Assembly: GCA_964645005.1 (NCBI GenBank)
Contig: CAZXYS010000005.1
Coordinates: forward strand, 77,709-141,708
DNA: 64,000 nucleotides
DNA from: CAZXYS01 sp964645005
GTDB lineage: Bacteria > Bacteroidota > Ignavibacteria > Kapaibacteriales > UBA2268
Direction of reading: 5' to 3'
Part shown: one piece after another, positions 27,594-35,918 of the stretch
Layout of the letters: every line of letters begins with the position of its first letter
Numbering within the stretch: position 1 is the first letter of the stretch
Notes under the pieces: model-generated
What the model saw: only the letters and a program-made list of their open reading frames with translations
What the model was told of the DNA's origin: nothing
Database searches by the model: none
Made by a program: the position numbers and the translations under genes

Positions 27594-28853
27594 ATGTACA
27601 AAAAATTTTACTACCTGTTAGCGTTAACTTTGATTTTACTTATAGTTTTCGCTATTCTTGATAAAGCTGCCATAAATACATCAACTCCCCCGGAAATTAT
27701 TGAAACTACTACGAAAAAAGAAGAAATCAAGCCGGAGCCGGATGAATTTGGTTTGATCGATGAGGATTATGAAAAGAAAACCGGTAAGGTCGAGCACAAT
27801 CAGTTCCTTTCGGATATTTTACAGAAATATAATATTGAATATCAAACAATAGACAAATTAGTAAAAAAGTGTGATTCGGTATTTGACATTAAATCCATAC
27901 GTGCCGGGAACAGGTATGTTGCTTATATGAACGATGATTCGGTATCAAAAACCGACTATTTTGTTTACGAAATAACGCCAATATCTTATGTAATCTTTGA
28001 TTTCAGGGATACCATAAATATAATAAGAGGCGAAAAGGAAGTAGATGTCAGAATAAAAAAAGCCAGTGGTGTTATTAATACTTCCCTCTGGGTGGATATG
28101 ACAGAACAGGGACAAGACCCGTATCTTGCAGTTATGTTATCAGAAGTTTATGCCTGGACGGTGGACTTTTTCGGAATTCAAAAGGGTGACTGCTACAAAG
28201 TAATTTACGAAGAAAAATATGTTGATGATGAAAAGGTTGGCTTCGGAAGAATCCTGGCGGCGTATTTTGGTCACTATGACAAAGATCTATATGCTTTCCA
28301 CTTTGACAAGGAAAACGGTGAATACTTTGATGAAAATGGTAAAAGCCTGAAGAGAAAATTTCTCAAGTCGCCGTTGAGCTATAGCCGTATTAGTTCCGGC
28401 TTTTCGAACAGCAGGCTTCATCCTATCCTCAAGGTGCGCAGACCTCATCACGGTGTGGATTACGCAGCACCGAGAGGCACTCCGGTACATACAGTAGCCG
28501 ACGGTACCGTTGTATATGCCGGATACAGCGGCGGCGCTGGCAGAATGGTCAAAATCAGGCATAACGGCACTTCATTTTTAACAAAATATTTACATCTTAG
28601 CAGATTTGCAAAGGGTATTCGAAGCGGTGCCCGTGTAAACCAAGGACAGACGATAGGCTATGTCGGCAGCACGGGACTTTCCACAGGACCTCATTTGGAT
28701 TTCAGAGTATATCGCAGCGGCAGCCCGATAAATCCCCTTAAACTTGATCCGCCGCCACTTGAACCCGTCAAAGCAAAATATAAGGAAGAATACGAGGCTC
28801 ATGTCGGAAAATGGCGTGCAAAGCTGGATAGTATAAATATACCCGCAGTGTAG
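27594..28853 (+). CDS. M23 (LytM-type) peptidase with N-terminal membrane anchor
   Basis: 419 residues. A transmembrane or signal-anchor segment covers about residues 5-22. The middle region (60-250) is an OPA/LysM-like lead-in (QFLSDILQKYNIEYQTIDKL). The M23 fold has HHGVDYAAPRGTPVHTVADG (285-304), matching the HxxxD zinc motif, and H334 in KYLHLS. In GPHLDFRVY the usual HxH is HxD, with Asp in place of the second His, so catalysis may be altered. The family cuts peptidoglycan cross-links. Many FCB bacteria use such proteins for cell separation or envelope remodelling. Confidence 0.86.
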   Translation: MYKKFYYLLALTLILLIVFAILDKAAINTSTPPEIIETTTKKEEIKPEPDEFGLIDEDYEKKTGKVEHNQFLSDILQKYNIEYQTIDKLVKKCDSVFDIKSIRAGNRYVAYMNDDSVSKTDYFVYEITPISYVIFDFRDTINIIRGEKEVDVRIKKASGVINTSLWVDMTEQGQDPYLAVMLSEVYAWTVDFFGIQKGDCYKVIYEEKYVDDEKVGFGRILAAYFGHYDKDLYAFHFDKENGEYFDENGKSLKRKFLKSPLSYSRISSGFSNSRLHPILKVRRPHHGVDYAAPRGTPVHTVADGTVVYAGYSGGAGRMVKIRHNGTSFLTKYLHLSRFAKGIRSGARVNQGQTIGYVGSTGLSTGPHLDFRVYRSGSPINPLKLDPPPLEPVKAKYKEEYEAHVGKWRAKLDSINIPAV

Positions 28854-28873
28854 GAATAATATTGCGAATAACA

Positions 28874-28940
28874 CAGATGAAGCTGTCTCTTAAGCAGGAA
28901 TATCAGATCACACTTCGACTCCGCTCAGTGCGAGACGCCT
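28874..28940. repeat. Dispersed repeat (CACTTCGACTCCGCT family), copy 1
   Basis: CACACTTCGACTCCGCT (28909-28925) recurs at 49560-49576 with one base changed, and CAGATG...TGTCTC upstream is shared in both copies. It lies in a 274-base gap between the M23 gene and galT, which otherwise holds nothing recognisable. Confidence 0.5.
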
Positions 28941-29127
28941 CTGTCATCATGAGCAAATTCGAAGTTTGACTGCTTTTTATTATTTATCGGACAGCCTAAT
29001 CTGAAGCATAATCCATTAATATTTATGTATTTACAGCGTTAACCATTATTCTTTAATAGTTAACTTTTTCCAAAATGAACGAATTCTATAAAAGTAAAAT
29101 CCTTTTAAAATAATTCAGTAGAAATAT

Positions 29128-30114
29128 ATGTTAGAGTACAGACAGGATCCTTTAACCAAAGAATGGGTAATAATTTCGACAGAACGCGGCACTCGACCGA
29201 GCGATTTTACATTCCCCGATGAACCGAAGACCGATCCGGCGAAATGTCCCTTCTGTCCGGGAAATGAAGATATGACGCCGGATACAATCCTATCAAAAGA
29301 AAAAAATGGTAAATGGCAGCTCAGGGTAGTTCCCAACAAATTTGCGGTAGTGAAGCCCGAAAATGATGTCGGCAGGATTGTCGAAGGCTTGAACAGGAAA
29401 ATTCCCGGCTATGGCTTCCATGAAGTCGTCATCGAGACACGGGATCACAGCCGACATCCCGCGCTGATGACAGTAGCCGAAGTTACGGACATCGTCGAAG
29501 TTTACCACAAACGCTACAACCAATTGCTGAAAGAACCGGGGATAGAGCTGGTGACGGTTTTCAGGAATCACGGCAGGTCTGCGGGGACATCTCTGGTGCA
29601 TCCCCACTCGCAGATAGTAGCCACGCCTATTATTCCTTACTACCTAAGGCATAAAATCCTGCAAACAATGAACTATTACGATGACACGGGACACTGCATT
29701 TTCTGCGACCTCATCCGGCAGGAAAGGGAATTGAAGGAACGTATAATCTATGAGAATGACGAATTCGTGGTATTTGCATCATTTGCGGCGAAGCGACCTT
29801 ATGAGTTACTCATTATCCCGAAGCGCCACAAAGCCAGCTTCGGCAAGACCAACCGGCAGGAAAGGCAGTCACTTGGCAGAGTCCTGCGCGACACTCTTAA
29901 GAGAATGTATCTCGCTCTGAAAAATCCCGATTATAATCTCATCATCCATTCAGCGCCATACCAAGAAGACCCGGCAGACTATTATCACTGGCGGATAAGG
30001 GTGGTGCCCCGTTTATCCAAGGAAGCAGGTTTTGAGATGGGATCAGGTATTTTCGTTAATACTACAAGTCCCGAGCAGAGTGCTGAGGACCTAAGAAGAG
30101 TAGAGATAGATTGA
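29128..30114 (+). CDS. galT: Galactose-1-phosphate uridylyltransferase
   Basis: 328 residues. It exchanges UMP between UDP-glucose and galactose-1-phosphate in the Leloir pathway (HIT superfamily). The active-site HPHSQ is at 158-162, the nucleophile being the second His. C40 and C43 (CPFCPGN) and C190/C193 (CIFCDL) are candidate zinc ligands. Other conserved blocks are RVVPNKFAVV and YHWRIRVVPRL near the C-terminus. No galK or galE is nearby, so it may be a stand-alone nucleotide-sugar enzyme. Confidence 0.93.
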   Translation: MLEYRQDPLTKEWVIISTERGTRPSDFTFPDEPKTDPAKCPFCPGNEDMTPDTILSKEKNGKWQLRVVPNKFAVVKPENDVGRIVEGLNRKIPGYGFHEVVIETRDHSRHPALMTVAEVTDIVEVYHKRYNQLLKEPGIELVTVFRNHGRSAGTSLVHPHSQIVATPIIPYYLRHKILQTMNYYDDTGHCIFCDLIRQERELKERIIYENDEFVVFASFAAKRPYELLIIPKRHKASFGKTNRQERQSLGRVLRDTLKRMYLALKNPDYNLIIHSAPYQEDPADYYHWRIRVVPRLSKEAGFEMGSGIFVNTTSPEQSAEDLRRVEID

Positions 30115-30117
30115 TTT

Positions 30118-30903
30118 TTACCGCGGCACTCGCCACGAAACACCAAAATTAAAGAAACTATCCGCCGCAGCGCCGCTTATGCCAACACCGGCGGAAGCAT
30201 CAAGCTGCAGATTATCCAGCAATAGAAATGTGATTCCTGCATCGAACTTATGCTGCGGAAAATGCTGCGAGGGCAGATCGCCGTAAAATTCTACGAATGC
30301 GCCTGCCATGTCAAATACGGAAAATCCGGCAGCCACAGAGTAGAAACCGGTAAACTCGTCGAAATCGTCATTCACTGCACCGCCGAGATTATAGCCTAAA
30401 GATAGAAATTCAGTTATGGTATTCGATGCGGCAAATCGGAAATCCACTATGGAATAATCGGGACGGAATTCCTCTGCGCCGGAATATGGCAGCTTGAAAT
30501 GGAAAAGGAAAGCAGTTTCTGGCATCAGCCCTTCTTCTTCGGATATTTCCGCTTTCAATCCAAAGAAAAACGGAGCCATACCTTCGATTATCTCTTCTTT
30601 TCTATCTTCGGTGAATTCGGTGATATTCCTGGTATATTCCCCGCCGAGACGAAGCTCGAAACCATCGAGAATTCCATAGCGGAAAAGCGTCGCAGCTATA
30701 GCAAAATTCTTAAATTCAACATCGTTGGCTTTATCTGTTTCCTTAACAAAGCCTGTTTCAATCTGTAGATGATTCTTTGGCACTACCGATGATGATTCGG
30801 TCTGGTCTGGTCGGTCGGTGACGAGGTCGGGCGGCTCGGTCGACTTTTGGGCGAAAACTGAGTAGGAAATAAAAATGAGTAATATTAATGTATGTTTGTG
30901 CAT
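30118..30903 (-). CDS. Outer-membrane beta-barrel protein, MetA-pathway/transporter-like
   Basis: 261 residues. A signal peptide ends near VFAQK (about residue 20). The start of the mature protein, VTDRPDQTESSSVVPKNHLQ, matches the family often named phenol-degradation MetA or transporter, and the rest alternates strands rich in Gly and aromatics as in a small barrel. It ends in a Trp-Arg-Val-Pro-Arg tail rather than the usual aromatic residue. The gene converges on galT with only 3 bases between stops, so no shared control is implied. Substrate unknown. Confidence 0.75.
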   Translation of the reverse strand: MHKHTLILLIFISYSVFAQKSTEPPDLVTDRPDQTESSSVVPKNHLQIETGFVKETDKANDVEFKNFAIAATLFRYGILDGFELRLGGEYTRNITEFTEDRKEEIIEGMAPFFFGLKAEISEEEGLMPETAFLFHFKLPYSGAEEFRPDYSIVDFRFAASNTITEFLSLGYNLGGAVNDDFDEFTGFYSVAAGFSVFDMAGAFVEFYGDLPSQHFPQHKFDAGITFLLLDNLQLDASAGVGISGAAADSFFNFGVSWRVPR

Positions 30904-30941
30904 GAAGCTAAACTCCTTATGAATTATAATTTTAAATATTA

Positions 30942-32240
30942 TTAGCAGTCAGGAATAATCTTAGAATTATTTAAAAACTTATTCTTATATTTAAAATCCT
31001 GCGAAGTATCTACATCGACAAGATCATTTTTAATTAAATGTGCATTTATTAAAGTTCTGTTTTTCAAATATAAATAGCAATACAAGTTATTCTGTTCATC
31101 ATATTTTTGATTATCATATTTCAAGAATACTTTTTCCCCTCTTACTTTTTTCTCTAAAAAGTTAATAGCTTCTTCTCTGATGTTTTCTTTCGTCTTAACG
31201 CCGATTAATTTTATTGGTAAGCCGTTGTTTAAAATTAACTTATCAGGAGAAATTATGTCTTTTACTGTATAATATTCTTCTCTTTGATAATTTTTATCAT
31301 CAATTTTAGAGCCAAACTTCAAAGATTTAGGATCTATTTTATTATTGAATTTCTTTGGATCATTGAACTTATATGGTAATGAATTTATTCGAGAATTAAA
31401 ATCAAATCTTTTATTTCCTTGTTCATTAAATTCAAACTCAGCAGCGCTAAATATTGAGTTCGAGTTAATATCAAGTTTTTCCTTGATAAATTTCAAATAA
31501 TCAGGGTTAATCTCATAGCCTATTGAGTTCCTATCAAGATTTTTAGCAGCTAAAGATGTAGTGCCGCTGCCGAGAAACGGATCGAGAACCGTATCGCCGG
31601 CAAAAGAAAACATCTTGATAAGTCGTGCCGGCAACTCTTCAGGGAACATAGCTAGATGATCTTCCTGCTTTACACCGCTAAAATTCCAATGACCTGAAAA
31701 ATACTCATTCCATTCATCCTTGGTCATTTTTGATTTTTCTTTGATCTCATGGCTTACTTTTGGAGGTTTGCCCGGCTTTTTGAATAATAATATAAATTCA
31801 TAATCTATTTTTAATATTCCATTTCTCGGATAAGGAAAAGAACCCATAACCGCAGCGCCTCCGGTCGTATTCGATGTTGTAACTTTTTGCCAAATTATTG
31901 CTCCCATGTAATCAAAACCTATTGTCTCGCAAAATTTGATAATCTCTGTTCGGATAGGTATCACTTTATAGCGCCCATAATATACGGCTCTGGCAAATTG
32001 GTCTCCTATATTGATGCATAACCTGCAGCTATCTTGCAATACCCTGTGGCATTCTTGCCAGACCAGATTCAAATTATTTATGTAACTTTCATAGCTTTCG
32101 TTATATCCAATCTGGTTGGACTGTCCATAATCTTTTAATTGCCAATATGGCGGTGATGTAATAATTAGATGAACGGACTTATCTCCGACCTCATCCATAC
32201 ATCTGCTGTCGCCTGTAATTATTATGTGCTTCGTATTCAT
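30942..32240 (-). CDS. DNA methyltransferase fused to a degenerate SNase-like domain
   Basis: 432 residues. Residues 1-260 are an amino-group DNA methyltransferase with motif IV TSPPYW (28-33) ahead of motif I LDPFLGSGTT (219-228), a beta-type order; SPPY suggests N4-cytosine but N6-adenine is possible. Residues about 262-320 are a Lys/Asn-rich linker. Residues 324-424 resemble a staphylococcal-nuclease-like fold (LPIKLIGVKTKENIREEA, then LEKKVRGEKVFLKYD). The catalytic residues appear lost: Lys in place of the first Arg, SPDK for DGDT, and no YGR. It may serve as a DNA- or protein-binding module. No restriction gene is adjacent, so the enzyme is an orphan or regulatory methyltransferase. Confidence 0.8.
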   Translation of the reverse strand: MNTKHIIITGDSRCMDEVGDKSVHLIITSPPYWQLKDYGQSNQIGYNESYESYINNLNLVWQECHRVLQDSCRLCINIGDQFARAVYYGRYKVIPIRTEIIKFCETIGFDYMGAIIWQKVTTSNTTGGAAVMGSFPYPRNGILKIDYEFILLFKKPGKPPKVSHEIKEKSKMTKDEWNEYFSGHWNFSGVKQEDHLAMFPEELPARLIKMFSFAGDTVLDPFLGSGTTSLAAKNLDRNSIGYEINPDYLKFIKEKLDINSNSIFSAAEFEFNEQGNKRFDFNSRINSLPYKFNDPKKFNNKIDPKSLKFGSKIDDKNYQREEYYTVKDIISPDKLILNNGLPIKLIGVKTKENIREEAINFLEKKVRGEKVFLKYDNQKYDEQNNLYCYLYLKNRTLINAHLIKNDLVDVDTSQDFKYKNKFLNNSKIIPDC

Positions 32241-32347
32241 GTTATATTCACATTTTTTATTTAATAATCAGCTAATAATAGAATGAATATTTTAATTAAT
32301 CAATATACCAATATCGCAAAATTTTTCCGAAAAACCGAACCTAATAT

Positions 32348-32379
32348 AAAAATCCCACCTCGCTATAAAGATGGGATTT
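32348..32379 (-). terminator. Rho-independent terminator of the M24 peptidase gene
   Basis: AAATCCCA (32350-32357) pairs with TGGGATTT (32372-32379) across a 14-base loop. Read on the minus strand the stem is followed by a T-rich stretch. It separates the M24 gene from the methyltransferase promoter. Confidence 0.75.
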
Positions 32380-32402
32380 GCAGGTAATTATATTCCCAGG
32401 AA

Positions 32403-33845
32403 TTATATTACCGGAAGTTCTTCCGGTGCGTTAGTAAGATATTTGCCGCCGTTTTTAGTGACGAAGATGTCGTCTTCCACCCTGATGCCAAATTTGCCCG
32501 GTAGATAAACGCCTGGTTCTATTGCCAGAACGCATTCGTCGGGTATTATCTGATCTGATTTTCTGAAAGTGATTATCGGTTTTTCGTGGGTTATGATACC
32601 TAAGCCGTGACCTAGAGAATGTTGGAAGTTGTCGCCGAAACCGGCTTTTTTGACTATGTCGCGTGCGACAGCGTCGAGGTGTTTGCCGTTCATTCCCGGA
32701 CGCACCTGCGAGCAAGCTGCTTTCTGTGCCTGTCTCAGCATCTTGTAAATATCTTTCTGCTCTTTTGTGGCTTTGCCTATTACGAAAGTCCGGGTTATGT
32801 CCGAGCGGAAGCCATTAACCACGCAGCCAAAATCGAGCAGGATGATCTCATTTTTCTTTATTTTCTTATCGCTCGGTTGACCGTGTACCAAGGCGGCACG
32901 CGGACCGCTAACGGCTATAATGGGGAAGGCATCGCCCTCTGAGCCGTGCAGCCTGCTCTGATGAGCTATCTCGGTAGCTAATTCTTTTTCCGTCATTCCC
33001 GGCTGAATGAAATCGAGGATCTTGTTGTAAACATCTTCAGCCATTTTGCAGGCTTTTTTGATGTTTTCAAGCTCTTCAGGCGCTTTCGGGCGTGTAAATC
33101 GCTCAATCTCGTCAGGCGAGGGTTTGAACTTCACCGGACGGATCCTGTTTCTGATCTCAACTGCTTCACCGTATGGTAATGAATCCGCTTCAAAAGCAAG
33201 AGAATTTACATTTTTGAATACTTTATTTTTCTTTGCTGTTTCCCAAACATCTCGGGTTATGTGAATATGCAGATTAGGCAGTGGATAAAGCTCAGTCTTA
33301 ACCTGCTCTTCGTATCTGTCATCCGTAAAGAAATGTATTGAATCCTTAAGGATAATAACAATAGCAGATGACCCTGAAAAATTAGTTATATACCTGATAT
33401 TCGCAATATTGGTAATGACTAATCCATCAACTCTAATGTCCTCAAGTGTAAAACGTAATTGTTCTAACCTCCGCTCTGCCATCTTGGGATAACCTTTTTT
33501 TGATGTAGTAATATCTTCCTTTTTGGTGGCAGCTTTACTTTCCGGAGCTGTTGTCTTTTTAGCAGTGGATTTTGTTGCTGTTGTCTGCTTTTTAGTTTCG
33601 GGCTGTTTTTTAGCAGTGCTCTGCTTTTTGCTGGCGGGCTGTTTTTTAGCAGTGCTCTGCTTTTTTGCCGGTGACTGCTTTTTTGTGGCAGTTTGTTTTT
33701 GGGTGGTAGACTTCTTTTTTGCAGCAGATTGCTTCTTTGAGGCTGCCGTTTTTTTGGCAGAAGCCGATTTAACAGCAGGTTTCTTTGATGCTGTAGTCTT
33801 TTTTCCCTTTGTGGTTTTGTTTGATTTGGTTGTTGCTTTTGCCAT
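32403..33845 (-). CDS. M24 (Xaa-Pro aminopeptidase-like) enzyme with histone-H1-like tail
   Basis: 480 residues from the ATG at 33845; a TTG at 33857 would add only 4. Residues 1-118 are almost entirely Lys, Ala, Thr, Ser, Pro and Gln, repeating units like STAKKQPASKKQ, as in histone H1 or bacterial Hc1 tails. Residues about 122-480 are a creatinase-type M24 peptidase. Its metal ligands are Asp338 (LLDFG), Asp349 (FRSDITR), His413 (LGHGLG), Glu443 (AIEPGVY) and Glu457 (RVEDD), all present. It should cleave Xaa-Pro peptides, perhaps while bound to DNA or RNA. guaB starts on the same strand just upstream. Confidence 0.87.
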   Translation of the reverse strand: MAKATTKSNKTTKGKKTTASKKPAVKSASAKKTAASKKQSAAKKKSTTQKQTATKKQSPAKKQSTAKKQPASKKQSTAKKQPETKKQTTATKSTAKKTTAPESKAATKKEDITTSKKGYPKMAERRLEQLRFTLEDIRVDGLVITNIANIRYITNFSGSSAIVIILKDSIHFFTDDRYEEQVKTELYPLPNLHIHITRDVWETAKKNKVFKNVNSLAFEADSLPYGEAVEIRNRIRPVKFKPSPDEIERFTRPKAPEELENIKKACKMAEDVYNKILDFIQPGMTEKELATEIAHQSRLHGSEGDAFPIIAVSGPRAALVHGQPSDKKIKKNEIILLDFGCVVNGFRSDITRTFVIGKATKEQKDIYKMLRQAQKAACSQVRPGMNGKHLDAVARDIVKKAGFGDNFQHSLGHGLGIITHEKPIITFRKSDQIIPDECVLAIEPGVYLPGKFGIRVEDDIFVTKNGGKYLTNAPEELPVI

Positions 33846-33860
33846 ATTGATCCGCAAAAA

Positions 33861-35330
33861 TTATTTAACAAAATAATTAGGTGATTCCTTGGTTATTTTT
33901 ACATCGTGTGGATGCGACTCTTTGTAAGAAGCAGATGTGATCTGCATGAATCGAGCATTGCTTTTCATCTCGGGAATAGTCCGACAGCCGCAATATCCCA
34001 TAGATGCACGCAACCCTCCGATTATCTGGAAAATAGAATCCCGGACACGCCCCTTGAACGGAACCCGTCCTTCAATACCTTCGGGAACGAGTTTGGAAAT
34101 ATCGCTTTCCATATCCTGGAAGTATCTATCGGAAGATCCTTCAGTCATAGCGCCCAGCGAGCCCATGCCGCGATAGATCTTGTAAGCTCTGCCTTCGTAG
34201 ATTATTTTTTCTCCGGGGCTTTCCTCGTGACCGGCGAATATACTGCCAATCATAACCGTATCGGCGCCTGCAGCAATAGCTTTAGCTACGTCGCCGGTTT
34301 GCTTTATACCGCCGTCGGCTATAACCGGAATATCACGTGTTGCGGCAATTGAAGCAACGTTCATTATCGCGCTCAATTGCGGTACGCCAATTCCGGCAAT
34401 TATCCGTGTTGTGCAGATCGATCCGGGACCAATACCAACCTTGAGTCCGTCCGCGCCCGCTTCTATGAGAGCTTCGGCAGCTTCGGAAGTAGCGATATTG
34501 CCCGCTATTACAGGCATATCAGGATAATTTTCCTTGATCGACTTCAATGTTCTTATAGCGCCTTTCGTGTGCCCGTGCGCAGTATCAAGGAAAATAGCAT
34601 CCACAGCCATACTTTTGAGGGCTTCTACCCTTGCTATTGTATCCGGCGTTACCCCGACAGCCGCGCCTACTCTCAGGCGACCGTGCTCGTCCTTGCAGGC
34701 GTTGGGATGCTTTTTCTTCTTCTGGACGTCTTTGAAAGTTATCAATCCCTTGAGAATGTAGTCATTATCGACTACTGGCAGCTTTTCAATCCTGTATTTC
34801 TGCAGCAATTCCTCTGCATCTGCCAAGGTTGTTCCCTGAGGTACAGTGATGAGATTTTCACTGGTCATATTGTTTTTTATTGTATCCTCGGGATGGGGAT
34901 TAAATCTGAGATCGCGGTTGGTAATTATTCCGATCAGTTTTTGATTTTCATCAACAATGGGGATACCGGAAATATGAAATTTTTCCATTAAATTAAGCGC
35001 ATCCCGGACAGTCTTGTCAGAGGTAAGCGTTATGGGATCCTGAATCATACCGCTTTCAGAACGCTTCACGCGGTCGACATGCTCTGCCTGTCTCTTAATG
35101 GTTAAATTTTTATGAATTACACCAAGACCGCCTTCGCGCGCTATAGCCATCGCCATGTTGGCTTCGGTAACGGTATCCATTGCGGCGCTGAGCACGGGGA
35201 TATTTAATTTTATGTTTTGGGTTAGCAGTGTGGTCGTATCGGCTTCTTTTGGTAAAATCTCGGAATAGTTTGGAATTAGCAGCACATCGTCGTAAGTTAT
35301 ACCGGCGGATATTATTTTATTTTCAACCAT
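33861..35330 (-). CDS. guaB: Inosine-5'-monophosphate dehydrogenase
   Basis: 489 residues, typical. It oxidises IMP to XMP, the committed step of GMP synthesis. The catalytic Cys306 lies in GPGSICTTRII. The two CBS domains of the insert are at about 95-205 (MIQDPITLTSDKTVRDAL and ITNRDLRF). The start VENKIISAGITYDDVLLIPN and the IMP-binding block PVIADGGIKQTGDVAKAIAAG are intact. The M24 gene follows 15 bases downstream and may share the transcript. Confidence 0.96.
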   Translation of the reverse strand: MVENKIISAGITYDDVLLIPNYSEILPKEADTTTLLTQNIKLNIPVLSAAMDTVTEANMAMAIAREGGLGVIHKNLTIKRQAEHVDRVKRSESGMIQDPITLTSDKTVRDALNLMEKFHISGIPIVDENQKLIGIITNRDLRFNPHPEDTIKNNMTSENLITVPQGTTLADAEELLQKYRIEKLPVVDNDYILKGLITFKDVQKKKKHPNACKDEHGRLRVGAAVGVTPDTIARVEALKSMAVDAIFLDTAHGHTKGAIRTLKSIKENYPDMPVIAGNIATSEAAEALIEAGADGLKVGIGPGSICTTRIIAGIGVPQLSAIMNVASIAATRDIPVIADGGIKQTGDVAKAIAAGADTVMIGSIFAGHEESPGEKIIYEGRAYKIYRGMGSLGAMTEGSSDRYFQDMESDISKLVPEGIEGRVPFKGRVRDSIFQIIGGLRASMGYCGCRTIPEMKSNARFMQITSASYKESHPHDVKITKESPNYFVK

Positions 35331-35415
35331 ATTAAAACCGTATTTTGTCTTAGTTAAATAATTGGAAATAGTAACGAAATTAAAATAGAATTATTCTTTT
35401 TTACAAAATTAAATA

Positions 35416-35453
35416 AAAAATCAATACCAAACACAGGTTCAGTATTGATTTTT
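35416..35453 (-). terminator. Rho-independent terminator of the atpD-atpC operon
   Basis: AAAAATCAATAC (35416-35427) pairs perfectly with GTATTGATTTTT (35442-35453) around a 14-base loop; on the minus strand this gives a stem with a T-rich end. It lies 30 bases after the atpC stop. Confidence 0.8.
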
Positions 35454-35482
35454 AAAATTGTGTTAATTTATATTAACAAAAC

Positions 35483-35902
35483 TTAAGATTTCCGGCTCTG
35501 CACGGCTTTCAAGAGAAGTTTAAGCCGAGCAACCCTTTCCCTAAGATTTTCAATATCTTTTTTGCTAATAGCATTGCTCAGTTTATCCTGGGCTTTTTGC
35601 AATTCTCTTTCAGTTTCTTCAATATCCACCTCCGATGCATTCTCTGCTCTTTCGACAAGAATAGATATCTTATTATCAAGAACTTCCGTAAAACCCGTCG
35701 AAGTCGCAAAGTACTTAGGTTCTTCAGTGGAATTATCAATCTTCACGAGCCCCGGATCCAGCGCTGATACTATCGGCGCATGCCGCGGCAGCACCTGAAA
35801 AGGCGATTTGCTGCCCGGAACCGTCACGGACAAAGCATTCCCACTGTGCACTACACGCTGCGGCGTAATAATTTCAACTCTTAAAGTGCTTTCTTCTGTC
35901 AT
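35483..35902 (-). CDS. atpC: F1 ATP synthase epsilon subunit
   Basis: 139 residues. It couples rotation in F1 and can inhibit hydrolysis. The N-terminal beta sandwich has LRVEIITPQRVVHSGNA, then PGSKSPFQVLPRHAPIVSAL and VKIDNS, and the C-terminal two-helix part has EETERELQKAQDKLSN followed by ENLRERVARLK. The gene lies 16 bases after atpD, both on the minus strand. The separate atpD-atpC pair away from the rest of the operon is a known arrangement in Chlorobi-type genomes. Confidence 0.94.
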   Translation of the reverse strand: MTEESTLRVEIITPQRVVHSGNALSVTVPGSKSPFQVLPRHAPIVSALDPGLVKIDNSTEEPKYFATSTGFTEVLDNKISILVERAENASEVDIEETERELQKAQDKLSNAISKKDIENLRERVARLKLLLKAVQSRKS

Positions 35903-35918
35903 AATTTATCTGCTGTTA

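Noticed and set aside
33523..33876. Hydrophobic-looking frame on the plus strand opposite the H1-like tail
   Set aside because: It is the antisense of Lys/Ala repeats, which gives Phe/Val/Leu runs; no start signal or family support.
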